The notes beneath the pieces were generated by a model, which ran no database searches, had not been told where the DNA came from, and saw only the letters and a program-made list of their open reading frames with translations. Positions 1 through 6,960 of a stretch of 9,015 nt of DNA are shown in pieces. A program made the translations under genes and the position numbers. Source of the DNA: a bacterium (lineage in GTDB: Bacteria > Desulfobacterota > UBA8473); contig WOUX01000078.1 in assembly GCA_009773075.1 (NCBI GenBank), positions 1-9,015 on the forward strand, given 5' to 3'. Every line of letters begins with the position of its first letter. Positions within the stretch are counted from its first letter, which is position 1.

Positions 1-221
1 CGGATGTTGTGAAAGTCATGAGGGAAAAATACGGTATTACCATCGCCGGGGGACAGGGCCATGCAAAGGGAAAGATATTCAGGATTGCGCACCTGGGATA
101 TGTGGATCAATTTGATGTAATCACAGCGGTATCTGCCTTGGAGATGACCCTTCATGAGTTGGGTTATCATGTGGAACTGGGAAAAGGGATTAGAGCTGCT
201 TTAGAAGTACTCAAAGATTAG
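1..221 (+). CDS. Class V PLP-dependent aminotransferase, C-terminal end (partial)
   Basis: Only the last 72 or so codons are present; the frame is open from base 3 to the TAG at 219-221, so the gene begins left of the window. The tail contains GITIAGGQGHAKGKIFRIAH and then GYVDQFDV, which I recognise as the small C-terminal domain of the serine-pyruvate / alanine-glyoxylate type of class V (COG0075-like) aminotransferases. These transfer an amino group between serine or alanine and a keto acid using pyridoxal phosphate. The Schiff-base lysine lies outside the window, so substrate cannot be judged. The stop is 4 nt before the first serA ATG, so co-transcription is likely, and pairing with serA suggests a role in serine metabolism (inference). 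GTG 9 and ATG 18 are internal codons, not starts. Confidence 0.85.
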   Translation, partial: DVVKVMREKYGITIAGGQGHAKGKIFRIAHLGYVDQFDVITAVSALEMTLHELGYHVELGKGIRAALEVLKD

Positions 222-225
222 GTTT

Positions 226-1821
226 ATGGGGGATTGGGTGAAAAAGATACTGGTCAGTGATAACCTCTCAGAGATAGGGATCCAGATACTAAAGAATACT
301 CCAGGTATTCACGCAGATATCGATACAAACCTATCAAAAGAAGAACTGAGAAAGAAAATCAAGGATTATCATGGTCTGGCCATCAGGAGCGCTACAAAGG
401 TTACAGCAGATATTATAGATGCTGCAAAAAATCTACTGGTCATAGGAAGGGCAGGGATCGGACTGGACAATGTTGATATAGAGGCAGCTACCAAAAGAGG
501 AATTGTCGTTATGAATGCCCCTGAGGGCAACATGATTACGACTGCCGAGCATGCCATATCCATGATGTTGGCCCTCTCAAGAAACATCCCCCAGGCTACC
601 GCTTCCATGAAGGCAAAAAAATGGGAGAAAAAGAAGTTCAAGGGGAGAGAACTGTTCGACAAAACCCTTGGTATCATCGGACTGGGAAGGATTGGAAGTA
701 TTGTAGGGGATCGAGCCAAAGGCCTGAAAATGAACATTATAGCATATGATCCCTTCATCTCGGAAGAGAAGGCTCGTGAAATGGAAGTGGAACTGGTTTC
801 CCTTGATGAGCTTTTTGAAAGATCACATTACATTACCATCCATGTCCCCCTTTCTGAAGAAACTAGAAATATCATTAACAAAAAGGCCTTCAAAAAAATG
901 AAGGATGGGGTTATGATTATAAACTGTGCCAGAGGGGGAATGGTTAACGAAAAGGACCTCTATGAAGCAATAAAGAGCGGAAAGGTTGCTGGAGCTGCCC
1001 TTGATGTTTTCGAGCAAGAACCTCCCCAGGATAGCCCTTTATTTGATCTGGATGAGGTGATCTGCACACCTCATTTGGGGGCATCCACCGATGAAGCTCA
1101 GGAGAATGTGGCCGTAGCTATCGCAGAACAGATAGCGAATTATCTACTATACGGAACAATCAAGAATGCTGTTAATGTTCCATCAGTAAGCGGAGATACC
1201 CTCTCCAGGATTAAACCCTATATGGATCTTGCAGAAAAACTAGGCAGTTTTCAAGCACAACTGGAACCAGGGGCACTGGAGGAGATAGCAATAGAATACA
1301 GTGGGGATATTGCTGAGCTGGACGTGACACCTATTACTACTTCAATATTGACCGGCATCTTCAAACCAATCCTGAGAGACAGTATAAATTTTGTAAATGC
1401 CCCTATTATTGCCAAAGAAAGGGGTGTAAAGGTAGTTGAATCAAAGAGTACAAAGAGTGAGGATTTCACAAGTCTGCTTACAATTAAGACCAGAACGACA
1501 AAAGGAGAGAACATAGTTGCCGGTACCCTCTTTGGTAAGAAGGAGCCTAGAATTATACGGATTAATAAGTTTCGATTGGAGGCGATACCGCAAGGAAATT
1601 TGCTACTATTTCATACCGTTGACCGTCCTGGGGTTATAGGAAATATAGGGAGTATTCTGGGAAACACAGATATCAATATCGCCAATATGCAATTCAGCAG
1701 GGAAGAGATAGGGGGAAAGGCTATAGTCCTCTTGAGTATTGACACCCCTGTCTCTAAGAAAATACTGGATGAACTAACTAAATTGCCAAACGTTGTATCT
1801 ATTAAACAGTTAAAATTATAA
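226..1821 (+). CDS. serA: D-3-phosphoglycerate dehydrogenase
   Basis: Cytosolic enzyme that oxidises 3-phosphoglycerate to 3-phosphohydroxypyruvate with NAD, the first step of serine synthesis. The 531-residue product is the long SerA form. It has an N-terminal substrate domain with NAPEGN (97-102); a Rossmann NAD domain with GLGRIG (152-157); the catalytic set Arg236 in NCARGG, Glu265 in FEQEPP and His283 in TPHLGAST; an intervening allosteric domain (about 325-450); and a C-terminal ACT domain from HTVDRPGVIG (463-472) to the end, the usual serine-binding regulatory module. All key residues are present. The start is uncertain: ATG 226 lies 4 nt after the aminotransferase stop with only a weak ribosome site, whereas GTG 238 has GGGGG at 228-232 just upstream and gives VKKILVSDNLS, closer to the usual SerA N-terminus (527 residues). 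purA follows after 49 nt. Confidence 0.96.
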   Translation: MGDWVKKILVSDNLSEIGIQILKNTPGIHADIDTNLSKEELRKKIKDYHGLAIRSATKVTADIIDAAKNLLVIGRAGIGLDNVDIEAATKRGIVVMNAPEGNMITTAEHAISMMLALSRNIPQATASMKAKKWEKKKFKGRELFDKTLGIIGLGRIGSIVGDRAKGLKMNIIAYDPFISEEKAREMEVELVSLDELFERSHYITIHVPLSEETRNIINKKAFKKMKDGVMIINCARGGMVNEKDLYEAIKSGKVAGAALDVFEQEPPQDSPLFDLDEVICTPHLGASTDEAQENVAVAIAEQIANYLLYGTIKNAVNVPSVSGDTLSRIKPYMDLAEKLGSFQAQLEPGALEEIAIEYSGDIAELDVTPITTSILTGIFKPILRDSINFVNAPIIAKERGVKVVESKSTKSEDFTSLLTIKTRTTKGENIVAGTLFGKKEPRIIRINKFRLEAIPQGNLLLFHTVDRPGVIGNIGSILGNTDINIANMQFSREEIGGKAIVLLSIDTPVSKKILDELTKLPNVVSIKQLKL

Positions 1822-1870
1822 GAAAATCCTAGTTTAAAGGTATTAGGGCAGTTAATTCGGGGTTTTTGCA

Positions 1871-3187
1871 ATGGCCGGTGTAGTAGTTGTTGGTACACAA
1901 TGGGGAGATGAAGGAAAGGGTAAGATAGTAGATTTCCTGGCAGAACAGGCTGATACAATAGTCAGGTTTCAAGGAGGGAATAATGCCGGCCATACGGTAG
2001 TAGTAAAAGACAAGAAAGTAATACTCCATCTAATACCGTCAGGCATCCTACATCCAAACAAGAAGTGTATTATAGGTAATGGCGTAGTTATAGATCCCAG
2101 AGATTTACTCAATGAAATTGAATCATTGAAATCAAAGGGCTGTCTTAAGAATAACAGTCGTCTCTTAATTAGCGAGGGAGCCCATCTGGTAATGCCTTAT
2201 CATAAAAAGATTGATATAGCCAGAGAGAATCTCAAAGACGGGAAAAAGATTGGTACCACCGGGAGGGGTATAGGGCCAACCTACGAAGATAAGGTAGGAA
2301 GAGTAGGTATCAAAGTGATAGATCTCCTGGATAAGGAGGTATTTAAAGAGAAACTGGGGTACAACCTTAAGGAAAAGAACTTTTATCTGGTCCACTACCT
2401 TAAGGAAAAAGGGGTTGAATTCGAAGAAATATACAATGAATATATTGAATTGGGCATAAAGATCAAGGAATATGTAGCAAATACCTCGCTGATTATAAAT
2501 GAAGATATTAAAAATGGCAAAAATATCCTATTCGAAGGTGCACAGGGCAGCCTTTTGGATATAGATCATGGTACATATCCTTTTGTAACCTCAAGTAACA
2601 CGGTGGCTGCTGAGGCCTGCATAGGGTCTGGGATTGGCCCTACAAAAATAGATAAAGTAATCGGGATTTCCAAAGCTTACACTACCAGAGTCGGGGAAGG
2701 ACCCTTCCCTGCTGAATTGAACAATGAACTGGGAAATTCTCTAAGGGAAAGAGGAGAGGAATACGGTGCTACTACAGGTAGACCCAGAAGATGTGGATGG
2801 TTTGATGCAACTATGGTAAAACATGCCATCAGGATCAACGGGATTAGCGGCTTGGTTATCACAAAGCTTGATGTTTTAAGCGGTTTGGATAAAATAAAGA
2901 TTTGTACAGGATACGATTGTAAAGGAGAAACATACTCAGAGTTTCCTTTAAGCTTAAAGACATTAGAGGCATGCCGGCCAATCTATGAAGAGATGGATGG
3001 ATGGTCGGAAGAGCTTAACGAGATCAGAGAATATGGAAAGTTACCCGATAATGCCCGCAGATATATTAACAGAATAGAGGAATTATTAGATACTGAAATC
3101 ACTATAATCTCCTTGGGCACAAGAAGGGATCAAACAATTATATTAAAGAATCCATTTACAACTGACAACAGAACTGACACTATGTGA
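1871..3187 (+). CDS. purA: Adenylosuccinate synthetase
   Basis: Cytosolic GTP-dependent enzyme joining IMP and aspartate to form adenylosuccinate, the first committed step from IMP to AMP. The 438-residue product is close to the family norm of about 430. Visible landmarks are GTQWGDEGKGK (8-18) with catalytic Asp13, GGNNAGHT (35-42) with catalytic His41, GTTGRGIGPTYEDK (128-141) for IMP and loop contacts, VGEGPFP (274-280), TTGRPRRCGWFD (301-312), and TKLDVLSG (331-338) for guanine. The last eight residues, TDNRTDTM, look like a short non-conserved extension. ATG 1871 is the only start that keeps the N-terminal strand MAGVVVVG; GGGG at 1860-1863 is a modest ribosome site. The gene follows serA by 49 nt and ends 8 nt before tRNA-Lys, so all may share one transcript. 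Confidence 0.97.
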   Translation: MAGVVVVGTQWGDEGKGKIVDFLAEQADTIVRFQGGNNAGHTVVVKDKKVILHLIPSGILHPNKKCIIGNGVVIDPRDLLNEIESLKSKGCLKNNSRLLISEGAHLVMPYHKKIDIARENLKDGKKIGTTGRGIGPTYEDKVGRVGIKVIDLLDKEVFKEKLGYNLKEKNFYLVHYLKEKGVEFEEIYNEYIELGIKIKEYVANTSLIINEDIKNGKNILFEGAQGSLLDIDHGTYPFVTSSNTVAAEACIGSGIGPTKIDKVIGISKAYTTRVGEGPFPAELNNELGNSLRERGEEYGATTGRPRRCGWFDATMVKHAIRINGISGLVITKLDVLSGLDKIKICTGYDCKGETYSEFPLSLKTLEACRPIYEEMDGWSEELNEIREYGKLPDNARRYINRIEELLDTEITIISLGTRRDQTIILKNPFTTDNRTDTM

Positions 3188-3195
3188 GTTTTTAA

Positions 3196-3271
3196 GGGCC
3201 GTTAACTCAGGAGGTAGAGTATCTGCCTTTTAAGCAGAGAGTCGCTGGTTCGAGTCCAGCACGGCCCACCA
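3196..3271 (+). tRNA. tRNA-Lys (anticodon TTT), CCA encoded
   Basis: A full cloverleaf can be drawn. The acceptor GGGCCGT (3196-3202) pairs with ACGGCCC (3261-3267). The D arm is ACTC / GAGT. The anticodon stem TCTGC (3222-3226) pairs with GCAGA (3234-3238) around loop CTTTTAA with anticodon TTT at 3229-3231. The T arm is GCTGG - TTCGAGT - CCAGC. The discriminator is A3268 and CCA is encoded at 3269-3271. It starts 8 nt after the purA stop and is 2 nt from the next tRNA, so it is probably processed from a purA-tRNA or tRNA-tRNA transcript. Confidence 0.97.
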
Positions 3272-3273
3272 GC

Positions 3274-3351
3274 GTCCCCATCGTCTAGCCTGGCCCAGGA
3301 CACCGGCCTTTCACGCCGGTAACAGGGGTTCAAATCCCCTTGGGGACGCCA
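3274..3351 (+). tRNA. tRNA-Glu (anticodon TTC), CCA encoded
   Basis: The acceptor GTCCCCA (3274-3280) pairs with TGGGGAC (3341-3347). The D stem is GTCT / GGAC. The anticodon stem CCGGC (3303-3307) pairs with GCCGG (3315-3319) around loop CTTTCAC, with anticodon TTC at 3310-3312. The T arm is AGGGG - TTCAAAT - CCCCT. The discriminator is G3348 and CCA is at 3349-3351. It lies 2 nt after tRNA-Lys. The accessory part of the window starts just past this gene, but I find no second copy of its 3' end to mark it as an integration site. Confidence 0.97.
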
Positions 3352-3387
3352 ATTTCTTATAAAAATGAAATACGAGAGCCGTCTCTG

Positions 3388-3404
3388 TACCTCCCGGAGA
3401 GGTA
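3388..3404 (+). other. Small hairpin in the hicB leader
   Basis: TACCTC (3388-3393) and GAGGTA (3399-3404) form a perfect 6-bp stem around a CCGGA loop. It lies in the 101-nt gap between tRNA-Glu and hicB. A second, weaker pairing joins CTCCTCG (3418-3424) to CGAGAG (3439-3444), which overlaps the hicB ribosome site GAGAGG (3440-3445) and could partly mask it. There is no T-run after either stem, so I do not call a terminator. Function unknown. Confidence 0.3.
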
Positions 3405-3452
3405 AGTCGCGCGCTGATCTCCTCGGTTGCGTTAAAAACGAGAGGCAAAAAA

Positions 3453-3701
3453 ATGATTAGAAAGTATATTCAAGCCGGTATGGAGCACGCCAAGTATGAA
3501 ATTCTCCCGGATAACAAGACATACTATGGGGAAATTCGGGAGTGTCCTGGTGTTTACTCAAATGCTCCGACTCTGGAACACTGCAGGAATGAATTGGAGG
3601 AAGTTCTGGAAGAGTGGATTCTGTTTCGTATCTATAAGAACCTACCAATACCTCAAATTGACAATATCGAAATCAAGGTTAAAAGGCAGGCAGTTGCCTG
3701 A
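3453..3701 (+). CDS. hicB: HicB family antitoxin
   Basis: An 82-residue HicB-type protein. YEILPDNKTYYGEIRECPGV (15-34) is the usual HicB core, a degraded RNase H-like fold, followed by a helix with NELEEVLEEWILFRI and the short tail LPIPQIDNIEI. HicB proteins bind and neutralise the HicA mRNA interferase and often repress their own operon. The start ATG 3453 has ribosome site GAGAGG 7 nt upstream. The stop overlaps the hicA start (TGATG, 3699-3703), so translation is coupled in hicB-then-hicA order. No separate DNA-binding domain is visible in this short form. Its toxin partner appears broken, leaving hicB as a probable orphan antitoxin. It resembles the minus-strand HicB at 8117 only at family level. 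Confidence 0.85.
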   Translation: MIRKYIQAGMEHAKYEILPDNKTYYGEIRECPGVYSNAPTLEHCRNELEEVLEEWILFRIYKNLPIPQIDNIEIKVKRQAVA

Positions 3702-3888
3702 TGCCGGCTTTTGGTCCCGTAAGCTGGGGTTCGATGGTCCCTATTCCGGAGGAAAACACCCTTTCATGGTAAAGGGTGACCTGACTCTGACGATTCCAAA
3801 TCCGCATCAGAAAGCCATTGGGCGGGAGTTGTTGTCAAGAATTCTACGACAAGCTGAAGTCTCCAAGGAAGAATGGGAAAAGTTTTAG
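3701..3888 (+). pseudogene. hicA: hicA toxin, disrupted by a frame-shifting internal deletion
   Basis: From ATG 3701, overlapping the hicB stop, the first nine codons read MPAFGPVSW, a good HicA N-terminus. After that this frame yields unrelated sequence. The HicA body is in another frame: KLGFDGPYSGG from 3721, then KHPFMVKGDL and LTIPNPH, ending SKEEWEKF at the TAG 3886-3888. The two frames meet on the 7-mer AAGCTGG (3721-3727), which serves both parts. Family HicAs usually have about eight more residues between SW and the KLGF helix, so roughly 31 nt may have been lost between two copies of AAGCTGG (inference). The conserved HicA histidine (in GGKH) survives, but no start codon fits the downstream frame, so active toxin is unlikely. 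A sequencing or assembly error is the main alternative. Confidence 0.75.
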
Positions 3889-3926
3889 CCCAACAAGTCA
3901 AAGTATAGAATTAGGGACGGTTGGGG
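3888..3926. repeat. Palindromic site after hicA, possibly attC-like
   Basis: CCCAAC (3889-3894) and GTTGGG (3920-3925) are perfect complements, with a nested GTC / GAC pair (3897-3899 and 3916-3918). On the plus strand GCCCAAC (3888-3894) fits the integron R'' consensus RYYYAAC; on the minus strand the same bases read GTTGGGC and fit R' (GTTRRRY). At 39 nt with only a 3-bp inner stem, it is shorter than usual attC sites, so this is tentative. The hicA stop codon shares base 3888. The rest of the gap to aacS (3927-4045) holds nothing I recognise. Confidence 0.25.
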
Positions 3927-4045
3927 GCGTAGGAGGAACAGTTCTCAAATTATCACGTATTTACAACTAGTTAGAAGTAATTATTGATAATATTACCAAA
4001 GGGGCATATAGATGGCATAAAGAACGAAAGGAAATAAAGGCGCCC

Positions 4046-6024
4046 TTAGTCCGCGTGAAGTTCTCCAAGATTATCATAGTAATCCAAAGATTCTGGATTG
4101 ATCAAGGCATCCCTATTCAGGACAGGTCTACCATCTATTATATTCGTGACCGCACTTTCAACCTTCTTCATATTGAGGGTGTAGGGTATATCCGGCACTT
4201 TTATGATTTTAGCCGGGACATGCCTGGGTGAGGCGTTTTCACGCAAAGTCTTTTTAATCTTGTTTTTCAAATCTTCTGTTAACTGATACCCTTCAGCAAG
4301 TTTAACAAAGAGAATGATACGCTGATCCCCCTGCCAGTTCTGACCTATTGCGAGGCTATCAGCAACTTCTTCCAATTTTTCTACCTGATTATATATCTCA
4401 GATGTCCCTATTCGAACCCCGGAAGGCTTCAATACGGAGTCAGACCTGCCAAAGAAGGTAATCCCGCCTGTATCACTATTAACCACAATGTAATCACCAT
4501 GTCGCCATACATTCAAATCGGGATAGAAATCAAAGTAGGCATCTCTGTACCTTTTGCCATCCGGATCGTTCCAGAAATAAAGTGGCATCGAGGGGGAGGC
4601 GGCTTCACAAACAAGTTCTCCCTGGCGGTCAACTACTGGATTGCCTGTTTCATCATATGCCTTTACTTTCATTCCTAATCCTGGACCCTGTAATTCACCG
4701 GCATATACCGGCTGTATCGGGCTTCCAATAGCGAAACAACCATTGATATCCGTGCCTCCTGCAATAGAATTAAAATGCAAATCTTCCTTAATTTCCTGGT
4801 AAACATATTCAAATCCTTTGGCTGAAAGAGGTGATCCGGTCTGGGATATTTGTCTCAGTGAAGACAGGTCATAGTCCTTTCCAGGTTTAACTCCCTGGCT
4901 TTTGAGATGATTAATATAACTTGCACTGCAACCAAAAATAGTCGTTTTTTCGTCCTGAACTAACTTCCACATGGCGCCTGTATCAGGGTAAAGAGCATTG
5001 CCATCATATAGGACAATAGTAGCTCCTACCGCCAGTGAGCTCAGCAGCCAATTCCACATCATCCAACTACAGGTTGTTATATAAAAGATAGTGTCTTCCC
5101 GTTTTAAATCAGTATGGAGCATTAGCTCTTTTAAGTGATTGATAAGAACCCCAGTTCCTTGAACCATGCACTTTGGCTTACCGGTCGTTCCAGAAGAAAA
5201 CATAATAAATACGGGATGATCAAAGGGCAATTGTTCGAACTGAATTTCAAGTCCTCTTTTTCCGGACAGGAAATCATCATAATGTACAGAGTTAGGAATA
5301 TAGCCAATGTCAGGTTTCTCTTCGGTATAACTGGTTACTATAACCTTTTCAATTGAAGGTATTCCTTTTGCAATCTCAGCCGCATTGGAAAGAGAACTAA
5401 AAGCCTTCCCTTTATAAAAGTATCCATCAGCAGTGAATAAAACCTTTGGCTCTATTTGACCAATGGTTCTATCTGACCAAAGCGATCTAAAGCCGCTCCT
5501 GGACCGATATCAGTGGCACAGGAAGCCCATTCAGCACCAATACTGGTAGCAGCAAGCATGGCAACAGCAGTCTCTATCATATTGGGCATGTATGCAACTA
5601 TTCGATCCCCAGGGGCAACTCCCATTTTTCGAAGTGATTTTGCCAGACGCGCCACAGAATCATAAAGCTCAGAGTAACTCATTTTTGCCGATTTTTGATT
5701 CTCCCCTTTAAATACAAAAGCTGTGTGTTCATCCCTATATCTGAGGAGATTTTCAGCAAAATTAAGCCTTGCCCCAGTAAACCACTTTGTCCCGGGCATT
5801 TTACCAGGGTCATCAACAACAACATCATAATCCCTGGAAGCCTTGATCTCACAGAAATCCCAAACATATGCCCAAAAATCAGATATATTATTTATTGACC
5901 AGTCATAAAGTTCGTCATAAGAGCGAAAGCTTTTCCCATAACGCTTATTAACAGTATCTATAAACCTTGTTATATTGGCGTTCCTCTTTCTCTCTTCCGA
6001 TGGCTCCCAGAGTGGATTGCCCAT
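4046..6024 (-). pseudogene. Acetoacetyl-CoA synthetase (acetoacetate-CoA ligase), frameshifted
   Basis: ANL-superfamily enzyme that adenylates acetoacetate and forms acetoacetyl-CoA in the cytosol. The N-terminal part (6024 to stop at 5452, 190 residues) has the family features MGNPLWEPS, GARLNFAENLL and DRFGQIEP. The remainder continues in another frame from about 5459 with IEPKVLFTADG to the TAA at 4046. The frames are split by a 17-nt imperfect tandem duplication (5445-5478); removing one unit gives an unbroken 653-residue protein, typical for this family. In that numbering the P-loop FSSGTTGKPK is at 270-279, GGTDINGCF near 417, HGDY near 503, GRSD near 520, and the A10 lysine in TLNMKK near 614. 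No other lesion is seen. The start ATG has a strong ribosome site GGAGGAG. It is either a recent pseudogene or an assembly error. Its R'-like neighbour lies 53 nt upstream of the start. Confidence 0.88.
5445..5478 (-). repeat. 17-nt imperfect tandem duplication inside aacS
   Basis: On the minus strand GGTCAGATAGAACCATT (5478-5462) is followed directly by GGTCAAATAGAGCCAAA (5461-5445), with 13 of 17 bases identical. Both encode Gly-Gln-Ile-Glu-Pro in their own frames. Two of the four differences are synonymous third positions (CAG/CAA, GAA/GAG). Seventeen extra bases shift the frame and bring in the TAG at 5454-5452. Confidence 0.9.
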
Positions 6025-6077
6025 ACTCTCCTCCTTTTTAGATTTTACGTCGGTTCAATAATGTACTTATTTTACAG

Positions 6078-6139
6078 GCTCAACGCTGGGCATAACAAAC
6101 GTGAGTTTATGAGCGTCCTTGTTCATGCTGATGTTGGGC
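6078..6139 (-). other. attC-like recombination site 3 (best-formed)
   Basis: Read on the minus strand. R'' GCCCAAC (6139-6133) fits RYYYAAC and R' GTTGAGC (6084-6078) fits GTTRRRY. Between them is a bulged stem: GCAT (6128-6125) pairs with ATGC (6093-6090), AACAA (6123-6119) with TTGTT (6098-6094), and ACG (6116-6114) with CGT (6101-6099). G6124 and GG 6118-6117 are unpaired on one arm only, and the loop is 12 nt. R'' and R' are set off by spacers of 4 and 5 nt. One-sided extrahelical bases plus spacers and 62-nt total length are what attC sites show. The CopG antitoxin stop (6109-6107) lies in the loop. Confidence 0.65.
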
Positions 6140-6448
6140 ATGAACTTTCTGCCCCCTCTTTTTGGAAGCCGTATGCAGCAATCCACGCTCTAAAGAAATT
6201 TGTCTTGCAAGGTAAATCTTTGCCAAGCTCTGGTAAGGCACATCCTTTTTGTTTGCAAGGGTCTTTAGTTCCGCCAGCATATCCTCTGGAAGTCGAATCG
6301 AGATCGACTTTACCGACGGCTTTAGTTTGGGGAAAGAAGCCCTCTTGAAATCTTTAATATTAAAATAATCAAGTGGAGAATGAGTTGCCCAGAAGTCTCT
6401 CTCCTCATCTTCATTCTTAAAGTCTGGAATAATTTTATCCTTTTTCAT
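6107..6448 (-). CDS. CopG/BrnA-like ribbon-helix-helix antitoxin
   Basis: A 113-residue protein, the partner of the BrnT toxin just upstream. Residues 7-29 (IPDFKNEDEERDFWATHSPL region) are the acidic segment typical of CopG-type antitoxins paired with BrnT. Residues 48-84 (SISIRLPEDM, then PYQSLAKIYLARQI) form the ribbon-helix-helix DNA-binding domain that would also repress the operon. The family normally ends near residue 88; here a basic tail, LLHTASKKRGQKVH and beyond, runs on until a TAA inside the attC-like site, so about the last 10 codons are attC sequence. Start ATG 6448 overlaps the brnT end by 14 nt, with purine-rich GGAGAGAGG about 10 nt upstream. The tail may be harmless read-through into the recombination site. 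Confidence 0.82.
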   Translation of the reverse strand: MKKDKIIPDFKNEDEERDFWATHSPLDYFNIKDFKRASFPKLKPSVKSISIRLPEDMLAELKTLANKKDVPYQSLAKIYLARQISLERGLLHTASKKRGQKVHAQHQHEQGRS

Positions 6449-6734
6449 CGTAAAATTTCCTCTCTCCTTTATTCATATCTCTGGCAGAGATTATTCTAAT
6501 CAAGTTATTTCTCTTGGTAAATATGACGACAAGAAAACGATCTGTATCTGTTTTCCCAAAAGCAGCCCATCGTTTTTCAGAGACAGAATGCCTTGGATCA
6601 TCAAGGACAAGAAGAGGTCTGTTAAAAAACACCTGTTCGCATTCCCAGTTTTCGACATTATGCTTGATGAGGTTCTTATTTATATTCCCTCTATCCCACT
6701 GGAAGCCCGAAAATTGTTCAAATATTTTTTCCAT
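6435..6734 (-). CDS. brnT: BrnT family ribonuclease toxin
   Basis: A 99-residue protein of the BrnT family (RelE-like fold, predicted mRNA-cutting toxin). Recognisable blocks are FQWDRGNINKNLIKHNV (11-27), the EQVFFNRPLLVLDDPRHS stretch, EKRWAAFG, FLVVIFT, and LIRIISARDMNKGERKFY near the C-terminus, which holds the conserved RIISAR strand. It is first in a two-gene operon with the CopG antitoxin (14-nt overlap), the usual toxin-first order for brnTA. A clear sigma70-like promoter sits right against the start codon, and no ribosome site is seen upstream of ATG 6734, suggesting a leaderless message. Its sequence differs widely from the second BrnT at 7433, so the two pairs look independently acquired rather than duplicated. 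Confidence 0.88.
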   Translation of the reverse strand: MEKIFEQFSGFQWDRGNINKNLIKHNVENWECEQVFFNRPLLVLDDPRHSVSEKRWAAFGKTDTDRFLVVIFTKRNNLIRIISARDMNKGERKFYDEKG

Positions 6735-6742
6735 TGATCTGA

Positions 6743-6771
6743 AGTGTATGTGATAATAATATACAAGTCAA
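6743..6771 (-). promoter_or_regulatory. Sigma70-type promoter of the brnT-copG operon
   Basis: On the minus strand TTGACT (6771-6766) and TACACT (6748-6743) are separated by exactly 17 nt. The -10 ends 8 nt before ATG 6734, so transcription would start within a few bases of the start codon. An autorepressor site for the CopG antitoxin is expected nearby but cannot be defined. Confidence 0.7.
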
Positions 6772-6811
6772 GGTTTTTTAAGGAGAGATGAATAGTATGT
6801 AAAGGTTAAAT

Positions 6812-6906
6812 GGTTTGACTCCATATTGTTGCAGTGATAGTACCATAAATCTGCCGTCTCATAAAGTAATTATTGGAGAAATACAGGCTTTTTTTACAGG
6901 TTCAAC
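6812..6906 (-). repeat. 95-bp dispersed repeat, copy B
   Basis: It begins at the R' box GTTGAAC (6906) and runs downstream on the minus strand, through CTCCAATAATTACTTTAT and GATTTATGGTACTATCACTG, to CAAACC. It matches 8344-8250 at about 86 of 95 positions (counted by eye), without gaps. No convincing gene is in it. It lies between the attC-like site and the brnT promoter. Confidence 0.88.
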
Positions 6907-6960
6907 GTTAGCGCTCTTGGGCCGCGCGGCTCTTGTTGCGTCCGCTGCGCTTTGTTAGGC
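6900..6960 (-). other. attC-like recombination site 2
   Basis: Minus strand, 61 nt. R'' GCCTAAC (6960-6954) and R' GTTGAAC (6906-6900) both fit their consensus. Just inside, AGCGC pairs with GCGCT across the site, spaced 2-3 nt from the AAC / GTT boxes. The interior is GC-rich and holds the palindrome GCCGCGCGGC and a bulged stem CGC[A]GCGG / CCGCGCG, so several folds compete. The antitoxin frame stops inside it (TAA 6910-6908). The GC-rich interior stands out from the AT-rich surroundings, as is common for attC. Confidence 0.6.

Noticed and set aside
3274..3351. tRNA-Glu as attachment site of an integrated island
   Set aside because: Accessory genes start just after it, but I find no repeat of its 3' end (TTGGGGACGCC) in the window and no phage-type integrase.
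3496..3888. A single 130-residue plus-strand protein
   Set aside because: Its first part lies in the wrong frame across hicB; only the part after 3721 is hicA-like.
5452..5478. Programmed ribosomal frameshift in aacS
   Set aside because: There is no slippery run at the junction; a 17-nt duplicated unit explains the frame change fully, and the family is not known for recoding.
6061..6348. Plus-strand reading frame opposite the CopG antitoxin
   Set aside because: It is a shadow of the antitoxin gene, has no ribosome site and no recognisable domain.
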